Below, in pieces: positions 43,460 through 54,609 of a DNA stretch of 64,000 bases. Made by a program: the position numbers and the translations under genes. Location of the stretch: positions 39,780,250 to 39,844,249 of the forward strand of contig OY735227.1 of NCBI GenBank assembly GCA_963457665.1. Direction: 5' to 3'. Source of the stretch: Thysanoteuthis rhombus (taxonomy: Eukaryota > Mollusca > Cephalopoda > Oegopsida > Thysanoteuthidae). Within the stretch, counting starts at the first letter, position 1. The number at the start of each line of letters is the position of its first letter. The notes beneath the pieces are model-generated. The model was not told where the DNA came from. It saw nothing but the letters and a program-made list of their open reading frames with translations, and did not search any database.

Positions 43460-44670
43460 TTTTTAAATAGTCGTACATATTGTTAAAGACATTTTGTGTA
43501 TGTGTTAATATCAAAGGAAACAGAAGCATTAGGAGAATGTATATATGCACTGTGTGTTGATATATTTGTGAAAACTAAAAAAGTATAGAATATGGATATT
43601 CTAGCATGAAATAGATGAAAAATATAAACGACGAGACAAAATTGATCAATTTCATTCTACAAAGTTTAGTTACGCGTGGGTAAATACCATCAAATTGTTA
43701 TTCTAGTTCTAATATATTACTTTTTTTTCGTCTATATTTTCTTGAAATATTCTGATTTAGTATTTGAAATGTTTTACAATTACATTAAGAAATTGTGAAG
43801 GTACACTGGTTATATTTTTACTGCTTATAAATTTATCCCCAAAAACACAATAATTCACTGATCATATAACCAATGACATCACGCATAGGATTGAGTTAAC
43901 AAACACATTTAAACTTTCATTTACTGTAATAATTACGCATATAGTGACTCGGTAAAAATAAAAGCATTTATAGAAACTTGAGAGGATTGTTTTTACTGTG
44001 GATAACATTATCAACAATAGATATGCAGTACAATTACCAGTCAAATCTATTTATATTTCAGACTCTCATTTATTGTATTCATCAGACGAATAATGAAACA
44101 ACAAATACTACGAGCATTTATTGATATCATTGGAAATATTTGTGCGCAGATTATTTTCTATAGAAATATATTACATCTATTTATCTATTACACAAATACA
44201 CGAATACTTTCATCTGTTTTTAAAAGTCATTTTCAGTGACATCGCAGACAGTGAAACCATCCAAAGAAATTCATGATCTTTTTCATTGAATTACATGGCA
44301 CAATGCATAAAATTATTAACCATAAAAATTGATTTAGATTATTCAATAAAGAAATACGTAAAAAAATCAATTCACTCAAATACTTGAAACGTTGCAGAGA
44401 TGCATTGCAAATCCTTCCATCATAGAAGTTCACTACATCTGTTTATCAAAATAAACGTACCAACTCTGAAAGACGTAGCAAATACTGAAAATATTCAGAG
44501 ATATCCATTGTTAATTATTCTAATAGATATAACACAACTATAACAGAAATGTATTTGATCTATTTTCACTTCAAATATGTCAAAACTTTCAATAACTCTA
44601 AAGATTACATGTATTGTTGTCTGTAAGATTAGTTTGCGAATCATCACCTTGAAACGATGCTCCCAAAAGG
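43460..44670. other. Unassigned AT-rich DNA
   Basis: Very AT-rich with only short frames. No repeat or gene recognised. Confidence 0.4.
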
Positions 44671-44674
44671 ATTT

Positions 44675-45065
44675 ACTGAGCTCAATTTAGTTTGATGCAA
44701 TACAATAATTACAGGGCACGTAATAGAGGTCAAATCCAATCATCATCCTTCCAGAATTCTACGTTGGGCGGAGACTTTTCTCAAGATCGTCTGGTTGATC
44801 ACGCCCTCACATATTTCTTTTACTGATCTTTTGTCCACAGGGAAGTGCCTAATAAGGATTCACTAAGCTTAGCTGAATATGCCACAAAACCACAAAAGCG
44901 GGTAATTCAGGAAGGATCGAACTCAGAACACAGTAGATAAGCTGAAAAACGGTAAAAGAGTTCAATTGAGATTTACTAAACTTGGTATAGTATGATATAC
45001 AATTCTGGGGCGCCCAGTGAAGACCAAACTCATTACATAGTAGTGTCGATCTTTTAAATAGCTTG
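44675..45065 (-). repeat. Family C SINE array, three partial units
   Basis: Tail complements at 44678 (GAGCTCAATTTAGTTTGATGC), 44864 (AAGCTTAGCTGAATATGCCAC) and 44978 (AAACTTGGTATAGTATGATAT). Box-B complements follow: AGGTCAAATCC (44732), AGGATCGAACTCAG (44912) and AAGACCAAACTC (45017). Same orientation, irregular spacing (186 and 114 bases). Confidence 0.6.
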
Positions 45066-45069
45066 CCAC

Positions 45070-46165
45070 CAATTACCTCTCGAGGAAACCACCTACAGTG
45101 AAGATATACGAAAAGAATGTATTATCCTCTCATTATCAAACTTCCACTAAGTTGACTTTTTTTTAACTTAACGATAATGACTAGTCCAGACTTCTGGTTA
45201 AGACTAAAAGGTGAAAGGCTTGACTTACAGAGAAGGGGAAAGGCGAACAGATTCTATTCCCATGTCATCAATCGAAAGAAAGAGGAAAGAAAGAGAGTAA
45301 AAAAGAGGAAGAGAAATAAAAAGTAAAAGAGGAATTTTGAAGCTATGGAAGCTACGATGAATTATCAGGTGTCGCTAACCAGATTCCTTTTAAAATCTAT
45401 TCTTCATTTCTTTTTCTTCCTTCTCTGCTCTTCTCAGCCCTAAGCATCCGTAGTAAATACTTGAAATCTGAACACGCACTCCCCTCAATGAGTAAGGAAA
45501 ACAGCTTTTTTGAAAATCTGACGAAGCAACTCAAATAGTTGCGTTGAGAGATGGATTCGTCCATGATACAGCCAGCATTTTACGCCTTATGAACGTGCGT
45601 AGGTGTCCGAAGTATCGTTTTCTTTCGTCTGTGATAAGAGAATTTTTCGCCAGCATTAGAAACGCTCACCGTCTGATTATTAGCAGAGGAATAAAGATGT
45701 GGATATTATTCAATGTAATGTCAGAGGTCGACCATTTATGGATAGTCCAAATCACCAGCGCAGACAACGACTAACTTTATCTGCATATTTAATCAGCCAA
45801 GCATTAAGGCTATAAAATATTATCTTTATATCGGAGACATCAGGTAATAATAAGCATGTAAAAGGGACATTTGTAAGACCCTCATTATTTACTACTTGTA
45901 TATCCCGGCATTACTCAGACTGGAAAGTAGCAATAGTTGACCAACAACTGGTGATAATGCAGGCATATTTTGAATAATGGAAGACTATTGGATTCACGTG
46001 AAAAGTTATTTGCCTTGTAAGGAATAAAATTGCTTTTCTCTCCATTATTAGTATTCTAGTTCATCATTCTTTACGGTAAAGTGTTCTATTGGTACCTTAA
46101 TTTAATATTTCTGGCAACAATGTACGGCTTGGAGAGAGAAAATGGAAGAACCTACAAACTTTCTA
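45070..46165. other. Unassigned DNA
   Basis: No gene recognised. A purine-rich GAAAGAGGAAAGAAAGAG tract (45276-45335) may be family F in reverse, but the flanks do not support it. Confidence 0.35.
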
Positions 46166-46169
46166 AATA

Positions 46170-46560
46170 TATACAGTATTGCCAATAAATGAATACACCC
46201 CTACAAAATATTCCATAAAAAGTGAATTTTTCTTCTAAATCGAAAATACCATGATTTTATTATTTTTTGTGGAGCATTATACAATCAAATGGATAATATT
46301 AGGAATTATTTATTAAAAAACTCAACAGCATTGAAATTATAATAAAATATATGAATACATAGCAGTTCAAAATTGAGTACACTGATGCAAAACACTGATC
46401 CAAAATCAATATTTCATATGACTGCCTTGATTTTCTACAACATCTTGGAGTCAAGATGACACTGAAGTTATTAGATTTGCACTGTTAACGGAATGTTTTC
46501 CACTCTGGCGGTATACAGTCTTTCAAAGTCTTGTTGGATGGTCGTCATTTTCTTTCATCA
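46170..46560 (-). pseudogene. Tc1-like transposon, distal part (3' of the split)
   Basis: Starts at ACAGTATTGCCAATAAATGA, followed by ATACACCCC (46172-46200), a plausible Tc1-type terminal repeat. The minus strand at 46480-46550 reads DFERLYTARVENIP, which fits the transposase C-terminus (.D..RLY.S.P.RI). It is separated from the rest of the transposase by the RTE copy at 46562-47052. Confidence 0.6.
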
Positions 46561-46561
46561 C

Positions 46562-46598
<37 letters not shown>

Positions 46599-47052
46599 GG
46601 ACATAGACCTTCCGCTGGATTCACTACACTTTTCTATCATAGGTGCCACGGAGCCAGTACTTTCTGAATTTGTCTAGCTCGTCTCCCAATCAAATACTAC
46701 GCCGGTCTCAGTTGCGCATGTGACCTCGGGGTATCTGCGTTGTGAGTCGCAATGTCCATCGGTTGTCCACCATTCATTCAAAATGGCTAGCCCACTGCCA
46801 TTTGAGCTTTTTAATAGATTCTATGATGTCCATGGCTCTTGTCTTTTCCTGGGTGTACTGTGCTGTCTAGTGGTCTCTCTATGTGAGGCCCAATACAATT
46901 CTCTCATGTGCACGTTGCATGGTTCTCAATTTGCGTATCTGTCGCTTGGTTATGTTCCATGTTTCAGCCCCATAAGTGACTATTGGGAGGATGCATTGGT
47001 TATACACCTTTCTTTCTAGGATTAATGGGATCTTCTTATTTTTGAAGATTAA
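46562..47052 (-). mobile_element. RTE-type LINE, 3' part, inserted into the Tc1 copy
   Basis: Minus strand: IPLILERKVYNQCILPIVTY (46970-47030), GAETWNITKRQIRKLRTMQR, AHERIVLG, SIKKLKWQWASHFE (46785-46825), LTTQIPRGHMRNRGQ and ELDKFRKYWL (46650-46680), then (GAT)12 seen as CATCAT at 46562-46598. It is one of the best preserved RTE copies and 5' truncated at about 47052. Because the Tc1 frame continues on both sides, the RTE insertion is the younger event. Confidence 0.9.
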
Positions 47053-47885
47053 GCTTATTCGTCAAAACAAAGACTACAAAGCAATGAGCAGGGTACGCAA
47101 GACATCGTCTCTTTATTTTCCGTTTAAGTATATTCCACAAGTGTTCATTTAGATTTAAATCCAGTGACATGCTATGCCAATCAAACACTTTTACCTTTTT
47201 TTTTTTTTAAAAACTCTGGTGGAATGTTTTGGATCAACGTCATGCTGAAACATAGCTCTTCTTCCCAAGCATAACACTTTTCTTACATTATTTTGATGGA
47301 ATCTTCAGAATTCAGGTTTCTGTTGATAAGATGGAACTCACCACTCCAATTAGACCTCATACAACCAAAGACAATGACATTTCAACCACTATGCTCAACT
47401 CTTGAAACCTTTTCCATTGTATATCTCACCATCTCTCTGCCTAACTCGTTGGGTGCCAACAGACCCAAATTAATTGATTTTTGTCCAATCTGACCACAGT
47501 ATACAATCCAAAAATTTAAAATGAGCCACTTTGAGCTCCGACATCAGTAGTTGTTTCCAATACAGTCATTGGTCATGAAAACCTATGTAGTTCAGGGCAC
47601 GTGTGATTGCTGTATTTGAAACCCCATTTTGTACTTCATTTGCAACATCCCAAGCCGATTTTCTGGCATCTTCAACCAATCTCTTAATTTCATGGATAGA
47701 CCTTGGTGTCAGCCTGTATGGTCAACATGGTCGATTCTGTATACCTCCGTCTTTTCCACTTTTTTGAGATTATGGTTTATTTTGGCAACAGAATTTTTAT
47801 TTAACATGAGTGCATCAATTTTTAGCTGTTATTCTGTTTGCACAAAATATTGATACGTTCCTCAAAATAGGAAGGTAATTTCCCA
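47042..47885 (-). pseudogene. Tc1-like transposase, main part
   Basis: Minus strand, in order: SVAKINHNLKKVEKTEVYRI (about 47745-47800, first helix-turn-helix and linker), RLTPRSIHEIKRLVEDARKS (47660-47720), AWDVANEVQNGVSNTAITRA (47605-47660), LWSDWTKIN then stop (47485-47510), MFQHDVDPKHSTRVF (47215-47260) and MSLDLNLNEHLWNILKRKIK (47118-47178). Tc1 transposases read LWSDE..., FQQDNDPKHTS and SPDLNPIE.LW..LKR; the catalytic Asp, Asp and Glu positions are all still visible. Many stops and frameshifts; dead. It is split by an RTE copy. Confidence 0.85.
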
Positions 47886-47960
47886 CTATATTGTCTGCTC
47901 CATTTATATCTGAATTTACTCAAATCCTGGAAAAAGAAAATAAGTTTGGTTTGAAAACGA

Positions 47961-47988
<28 letters not shown>
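47961..47988. repeat. (TA)n microsatellite
   Basis: About 14 TA units directly before the family D core. Confidence 0.95.
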
Positions 47989-47991
<3 letters not shown>

Positions 47992-48400
47992 CTAAGGATT
48001 CTCCACAAGTTTATGTTTCTGCTTTATTTGGGTTTTTATCAAGCAAATGATTCGGTTTGTTTCACATTCCAATTTAGGATTTTCAGGCGGGCATTCAATT
48101 TCCCATCTTGTATTCCTTTTATTCTATTCATGTTTTTTTTTTGTTTAGTGGTTGGTCGTTGCTTGTTATGCTTTTATGTCTTATTTAGCAGGGATGCTAT
48201 GTTTGTTGCTGGTTATAAATTATGAATTAATAGGCTATGATTTAGGTATTGTCGTTTTCAATATGTACGTAATCTATCTGTTCTTTGTCGTAAGTTCCCT
48301 CTTTGAGAGTATTTCATCCTCACTTCAATCTGTTTCTCAATGTTAAGGTTCCCTTTTATATGACCTCAGCTGTTAATTTGATTTTTCTGGGTTTGGTCTG
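47989..48400 (+). repeat. Family D, plus copy
   Basis: CTCCACAAGTTTATGTTTCTG (48001), TTATTTGGGTTTTTATCAAG, CAAATGATTCGGTTTGTTTCAC, then TTTAGGATTTTCAGGCGGGC. The peptide FLLYLGFYQANDS..FTFQFRIFR resembles VSVLFGLFQVDD..YFTFLSRTFR from the minus copy at 49.7 kb; the shared reading probably reflects DNA similarity only. Confidence 0.65.
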
Positions 48401-48404
48401 TGTC

Positions 48405-49425
48405 AACATGTCTAAGATAATTATGGTGATTGGGTTGTTCATCAAAATGGCTGGAGGTATAAAACAATGATACACTTCAAAGTAATAACCAGATGAATAA
48501 GATACCTAAGATAGTTAATTTGTAGTATATCTATACGTGGGTTATTACGTTATCTTTGTTAATGGAGATTCTGAGCGATGCCAACATCTTAACAGTACGT
48601 TACTTTTTCCGTTTAACGATTTGGGTTTTTTGTTTTGTTCTATTGGCAAATGTGAAGATTTCAAATTTCTCATTTACGTATGGGTAACATGGAGTTTCAA
48701 TATTCTGGTATGTGTGTTTAATCCAATATTTTCTATTTTACTGTATGTTCAGAGATATAGAAATAACGAAACACTGTAGACAGACGGTACTGTTCAACAA
48801 TCAAGAACAATACACTAAAAAAAATGACGCCTGAAGTTTTGATGTTTCTATGGGTGGTTTCGATTCAGCAAAGATCTCGCACCTAATTGGTTAGTATATC
48901 TTGTATGACCTAGCCAAAGGACTGGTTTCTTAGAAAATAAGACTTTACCAGGATGACAGCCGTCAGTTGTAGGAAACAGCAACATGCACAAATCTGGAAG
49001 AATTGGAAAATCCATCATAAAAGGAATAAGAAAGATGAACTTCAAGGTTAAAATGAAGGCCAATGTAAAAATTTGATATTTTTAGATTTTTAAAAAATAA
49101 GACCGATAAACCATGCAAAAAAGAAAATTCTGTATGTACGAATATTAATGAAAATTCTAACCAACCAAACAAAACCATTAAAGAGATCCCCAAATGATAT
49201 ACCTAACTAATGTATGATTCCTCAAATGAAACAATTTTCTATAGTGTTAGAAATAAATATACTAATTCCTGAAAGGACAGCAATTTTACCAAAACTAGCT
49301 TTAAATATGATAAAAAAAGTAAAATCTAACACAGTAAAACATAGCAACCACAAAAATAGTAGAGTTAGAAAATCCTACGTAACAAACCGTCATTCAACCT
49401 ACAAGTAAGGACTAACTTGAGAAAA
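48405..49425. other. Spacer between inverted family D copies
   Basis: No gene recognised. Two hydrophobic frames (48537-48779 plus, 48963-49193 minus) have no relatives I know. This is the loop of the 48.0/49.8 kb inverted pair. Confidence 0.35.
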
Positions 49426-49429
49426 GTAT

Positions 49430-49673
49430 TCATCAAATTAGCAGAAGAACACTTCCCATTGAGCGACCCACAGAGTAAAATATTTAGTGAAGAGAAACTG
49501 AAAATAAGATATAGTTGTACAGATAATTTTAATAGATTCATAAAAACACGATGAAGTAATTAAAAATAATTCTAGCCGAAAAGGCATAAATAAACCAGAT
49601 GGCAATTGTATGAACGAAAACAGCATCCCTAACGAATAAGACAAAGCATATAATAAGCAATGGCCACTCACAA

Positions 49674-49727
<54 letters not shown>

Positions 49728-49994
49728 AAAAAAAGACAAGGTAGAAAATAGACCCCTTCCGAAATGTCCTGGATAGGAAGGTGAAATAAATCAAATCATC
49801 TACCTGAAAAAGCCCAAATAGGACGGAAACATAAACGTGCCTACGCTGCAAATCTTTAATTCATTATCTTCCCAGCTCTACCCTAAATAAACTTGATATT
49901 AAATGTAATGAGCATTTTATGGAATAAACTCATCACACATCAGATATCATATTATATTATACTATATTTTATCATATTTTGTCCTTAATTTGTG

Positions 49995-49998
<4 letters not shown>
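49430..49998 (-). repeat. Family D, minus copy
   Basis: The complement of the core, AAAGCCCAAATAGGACGGAA (49808) and ACATAAACGTGCC, then the tail CAGCTCTACCCTAAATAAAC leading to (TA)n at 49999. On the other side an internal (TA)n (49680-49722) interrupts the copy. The 137-codon minus frame (49438-49851) spans core, microsatellite and flank, and is not evidence of a gene. Confidence 0.65.
49680..49722. repeat. (TA)n microsatellite
   Basis: About 21 TA units within family D. Confidence 0.95.

Positions 49999-50038
<40 letters not shown>
49999..50038. repeat. (TA)n microsatellite
   Basis: About 20 TA units at the tail end of family D, as at 29186. Confidence 0.95.
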
Positions 50039-50041
<3 letters not shown>

Positions 50042-50042
<1 letters not shown>

Positions 50043-50790
50043 ATAATGAAACAAACAATGAAATAAACTTCTCCCATGGGGATGTACCGATTTTTTTGAC
50101 GGTACCATATCTTTATATTCTGGCATCAGAGTTCAATGCTGTAGAATTTGGTCTTAAATAATACTTGATAATGTGTGTTTTGATTTCTTTGGGTTTATAG
50201 ATTAGTCAAATTATTCTGTCTGGCGATGTATGTACAAAGCTTACACATTGCACTGATAGAGCTAAAGGGCTGGAAGTTTCAACATTTACTTTTTCTCATG
50301 CCTCGAAAAAAGATCAGTGTTCCTCCCCCACCTCTGATACATTTGGGAGGGTGCTGTTTGTTGAATTGTCCCCTCAGTTTGTGTCTGCTTTTTTGGGGGA
50401 AAATAATGCTTCTTCCAGCTTCTTTGTGTAGATCGATGTTATCCGGTGACCCCAATAATAAAATGATTTACCATGCATTTCCAAGCAACAAGGCGACAAT
50501 AATAAGAGGCTTTCATACAAAAAATAAACTATTAACAGCTATAATGATTCTTCTCAGAATCAACGGCGATAATACAATGGAGTAAAACTACCGATTGAAT
50601 ATCAATCAATTTTATATTGATTTTGCAGATGTTCTTATTTCTATCACATATTTTGGTTGATATGGAAGACTTGTCAATTCAGCTCAGTCGGTACGGATCA
50701 AGACTACCAATCAATCAAACTATAATGATAATTTATACTCTCTCTCCAATTTGACCAGGGTTGTTCTCGCTGCAGTAGTAAAACAACGTC
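50042..50790. other. Unassigned DNA with a 119-codon open frame
   Basis: Plus frame 50226-50585 has a LIHLGGCCLLNCPLSLCLLF hydrophobic run. I recognise no domain, and it is most likely chance. Confidence 0.3.
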
Positions 50791-50794
50791 AAAT

Positions 50795-50890
50795 CCAGGT
50801 TTGGCCTAGAAGTTGATAGTACTTCAACTAAAAAGCCACAGCAATGCACTTGCTACTGAGTTACATCCTCACTGGGTGGCTCTAGTTCAA
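50795..50890 (+). repeat. Family C SINE fragment
   Basis: TGAGTTACATCCTCACTGGG (50858) is a box B and following CCTCACTGGGTG block in plus orientation; the tail is not present. Confidence 0.4.
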
Positions 50891-50894
50891 GAGG

Positions 50895-51225
50895 ACATTT
50901 AATTGAACGTTGGCATATATCTACTTGGATGATTATTGATCCATTTCAGAATCACATCAAAATATGACAAAAAAGCTGTTAACATGAGATATCTCTTCCA
51001 TGATATCTAGATAGCTAGGAGAAAAACTTATAATGACAGGAAATATATAGTCAATTATGTTCCATAGATAAAAGAAAACGTCTTTCTATTTCGATATCAA
51101 ACTTCCTTCCAGCCTCTTTTGGCAATTAAATATATGAATGTATAGGAATGACGTAGAATTATTTGAAACTTTTCTATAAGAAATTTGATATCAAGTCATA
51201 ACTGTGCGAACATTGTTTTTAGAGA
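50895..51225. other. Unassigned DNA
   Basis: No gene or repeat recognised. Confidence 0.4.
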
Positions 51226-51229
51226 CCTT

Positions 51230-51640
51230 CAACTGAAACTGCCACCCAAACTATCGACATTGGTTTCTTCAGTTTTCAAGTTCGTCTAGTTGGCTACGTG
51301 ATGCATGAACCATACATACGAGCTGCATCAATTGAGCAAAGGGCTGAAAATTTTAGCATTCACTCCTAATTATATCGATGAAAAAATATTTGTTCTTTTT
51401 CGAAAACCATCCCTATAATAGGATTTCAGTGCGTCTGTGAGAACTGGGGAGGTTCAATCTACAATGTAAGTTTATACTAAATTGGTACCTAACGGGCAGC
51501 CAGCTGCGTTTACGCTTTTTCATTTATCACTTTTTTCCAAATTTAATTCATTACTCCCAACATGCTAAGTAGCAAAAAGATATTCGTCACATGACGTTTT
51601 CTATTTAGTGATCAACGAAACCTGTTAGATAATATTTTTC
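51230..51640 (+). repeat. Family E copy
   Basis: AACTGAAACTGCC, GGTTTCTTCAGTTTTCAAG, GTTGGCTACGTGATGCATGA (51289) without any TA expansion, GAGCTGCATCAATTGAGC, AGGGCTGAAAATTTTAGCAT, TCAATCTACAATGTAAGTTT and CATTACTCCCAACATGC. Another empty-site copy. Confidence 0.65.
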
Positions 51641-51644
51641 TTTT

Positions 51645-53295
51645 ACGTTACATTTCTTGAAGACATAGTGACATGATCATACTCATTAACAACCTGAGAT
51701 GATTAAACAAAAACACTTAAGAAAACTTATTTTCGTAAAATCTGTGTTGAATAAATATTGACGTTCATACGGCTTGGTGAATTGGAAAATATCATCGAGT
51801 GACTTATATTTGGAGTTTCTTTTTTCATATGCCAGTACGTTCGTGTGAATGGTTCCTCTTGAAGAAAATGCCGAAAAGGCTCAAGAATGTAAGCTGGAAG
51901 AATATGAAGATCTGCGAGAAGAATTTCCAAAACAACAATATTTCCTGGATAACAATATTTCCTATTGGAGTGTCATGTCAAGGTTGTAAAGACTCCTCAA
52001 TTTTGTCATTACAGACAATATTTGATGTTTACATAGCAAAGGAGGGAATATAAGAAGAGGCTGTTGAAACATTTACAATGTTTTTTCCTGCGTGAAAAAG
52101 TATATAACGTGTACATGTAAGCACAAATCATAACATGCATAATACCCAGGGCCTGAAAATTTTTACAATGGTTTAACAGATATAATTCTTCTTAAAATCA
52201 TTTATATCAGTTGATAGCTCTACACATTCCAGTATATTATTCCATAGTCACACCACTCTATTGCAAAGTATTTTTCCTGACACTCAGTCTACTTTTTTTT
52301 CGTCTACCGTATTTGTGTGGCTTCTCAGTCTCTTGTAATTGAGAAGAGCAGAGACTGCATCTACGGGATCTGATACTCTTGCATTCTGATGGAGAACAAA
52401 CCAACTGATATCATGATGTATACTTTAGGTGTTCTGGCATGGTGGTAATTATGAGTGAACCCCTGGAATAATACTCAACTCCAGAATCTGATCGACTGCT
52501 GCTATTTGGTTCTTATTTGGACTCTAAAGATTGTTCTGCGTTCGTAATTAGAAGCGTTCATTTTCAACAATTTTCATTCAAATGATTGCTTTTGATTCTG
52601 CAGTGACAGCTGTCATAAAAGCATACAATTAGAAAAAAATATCGGCTTTTGTTTGTTCGTTGAAGATGATAATATTTCTGGCATATCAATTTTTATAATA
52701 GGAAAAGTAAAAATGCGTCTCTAAAGAAAAAAAAAAAGATCCGTGCAAGTTTATGAAGAAAGTAATTTAAATAATTAAACGAGTCAAGAGTGAATTTGGA
52801 TTTTCGTATAGGTGATTTTTGCTGAATGATGTATCGCAGATGGATCAACCGTATGAGGTTGATTATCGATCAAATTGTCCAACATACTCTAAATATCCAA
52901 ATCATGTGTTCAAGATTATGTTGCACCAGATTGGTTATGTTAGTCACTTTGATGTGTGTATCCATATTTGACTTACACATATGACTCCCACGTGTGAGAT
53001 TTTGGATGTTATTCATTTTTGTTTTGTTCTTACAAATACCTTTGAACCCAATATTATAGCGTTTCCCGTTTGTACGTTACGATGACAAATATTTGTAAAG
53101 AGAAACAAAACGAATGATATATATAATGTTCCCCGATCTCCATAAAGGCGAAAAGTATGACCAAAAACGCTAGATCCAAAACATTTAGACATCAATTACA
53201 TTCATTGGAACTAGGCATGCATTCTCTTTTATGAAAACAAGAAAAGCTGACTAAAAGATAAAATAGAACATCCCTGATATAAAGTCTGTATAATA
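51645..53295. other. Unassigned DNA
   Basis: No gene or repeat recognised over 1.6 kb. Opposed frames at 51727-51930 (-) and 51799-52053 (+) overlap and have no known relatives. Confidence 0.4.
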
Positions 53296-53299
53296 CTCC

Positions 53300-53745
53300 C
53301 CATAGATTCACTAGATTTTACTATCGTGGTTATCAAAGCGCTAATATCTTCAGAATCCATTTAAATCGTCAAGCTAGCTTGTTTTCTGTTGGCCATAGTT
53401 TTGCATATGGTGTCTGGCAATCCATCTTGTGAATACAAATGCCCAACAGTTTTTCTCACCTTCTTTCAATATGGTCTGCCCATAGTTTCCTTATGGACCA
53501 AACACAATTTTCTCTCGTGCCCATTGCAGGGTTTGTTTTTTTTTTAGAACTAATCTTTTTCAAGGGTTCCATGTTTTAGTTCCATAGATACGTAGATCCT
53601 TTTGAAAGACAACTGGGATTCGGGATGGGGGTGAATCTTGACATTGCTCTACAAAAAGCTTGCCTGGCTAGGGTTTTTCTTAGTTTGATTTCTTCTTCTT
53701 TGAAGATTTCATGGAAATTCGTTGTCCTAGGTGTCCATGATTGAA
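53300..53745 (-). mobile_element. RTE-type LINE, C-terminal part
   Basis: ATAGATTCACTAGATTTTAC (53302) and GGTTATCAAAGCGCTAATAT are complements of the DREVW/NYWL region. TTCTCTCGTGCCCATTGCAG (53510) corresponds to LQWARE.I, and GGTTCCATGTTTTAGTTCCA (53565) to the GAETW motif. Further on, AGTTTGATTTCTTCTTCTTT (53682) is the complement of KEEEIK. It spans from the tail to the RT linker without the (TGA)n end. Heavily mutated. Confidence 0.75.
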
Positions 53746-53747
53746 TC

Positions 53748-53950
53748 CAGATTATATAAGATGGAAAAGAAGGAGGCTCATTTCATAGAATAGAAATACG
53801 CGTAGTTTATTGATTTCAATCGAATTTACTCGTTTTGATTAGTCATTTTATTTATTATTGAGACATGCTTTCCATATTTTGCTTGTAGGCTTTCACACGT
53901 TTATAATTGTTTTTAATTCATATTGCAATGTTGTATCACTCGCTGCAAAA
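53748..53950. other. Unassigned DNA
   Basis: No feature recognised. Confidence 0.35.
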
Positions 53951-53954
53951 AATA

Positions 53955-54605
53955 GATATCAATTTGAGACAGTCACTCAATAGAAACGGTCACATGTCAA
54001 AGGTCTTTCGATAGCATGCCACGTTGGGAATGATCAATGAAAAATTGGAAAGGTTCAGTTATTCCTTCCGACTTCTGTTGAGTGATGATTGCTAAAAAGG
54101 TTGAATTAAAAAAAATAGATATGATCAATTTGAAATAAACTTGCACCGGAAATTGAACCCTAGAGTTTTTTTTTCTAGGGGGCAGGTAAGAACGAAACAC
54201 CATTCTTTCTAGATATAATAAGGACAGCAAACTAACTGCAACTATTCCAGACACTGAGCCGAAATCTTCTTTACTTATTAAAAGGGAGTGTGTGTACTAA
54301 ATTTCAAGATTCTACTATGGACAGTTAAAGCTGGGAAGAGTAAAGAAGGTCACGCGACATGACGTCACGAAATCACTCTTTTTCTTTTTTTTTTCTTTCT
54401 ATGTCTGACTAATTGCAATGATAAAGTCAACACTCTAGGAGTTTGACAAAATGTTAAAATTTTCTGCTCTTTAGCTCAACTTATGCAGCTTGTGATGTGA
54501 CACATAGCAAGCAGACCGGCTAGAATGACTCTAAAACTGGGGAAATCTGTTTTCATGACAGTTATGCTGGACGTTTTCTAATGATTTCCAACTTTCAATA
54601 TATTT
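53955..54605 (-). repeat. Family E, split by family F
   Basis: CACTCAATAGAAACGGTCAC (53974), CCACGTTGGGAATGATCAAT, GTTGAGTGATGATTGCTAAA to about 54110; then, after foreign DNA holding family F, CTTTAGCTCAACTTATGCAGC (54469), CACATAGCAAGCAGACCGGC and TCTAAAACTGGGGAAATC. The two halves join in the order seen in the 29.3 kb copy. Confidence 0.65.
54290..54475 (+). repeat. Family F repeat, copy 2
   Basis: CTATGGACAGTTAAAGCTGG (54314), TCACGCGACATGACGTCACG, AAATCACTCTTTTTCTTTTT and AGTCAACACTCTAGGAGTTTGAC. It lies inside family E, so F arrived later. Confidence 0.62.
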
Positions 54606-54609
54606 TTCT

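Noticed and set aside
45240..45420. Family F in reverse orientation
   Set aside because: Shares only a purine/pyrimidine run; the ordered flanking words are missing.
46562..46598. (CAT)n as an independent microsatellite or a His-rich coding tract
   Set aside because: It is the (GAT)n tail of the minus-strand RTE copy.
49438..49851. A 137-codon minus frame as a membrane protein
   Set aside because: It spans family D, a (TA)n tract and flank; hydrophobicity comes from AT-rich codons.
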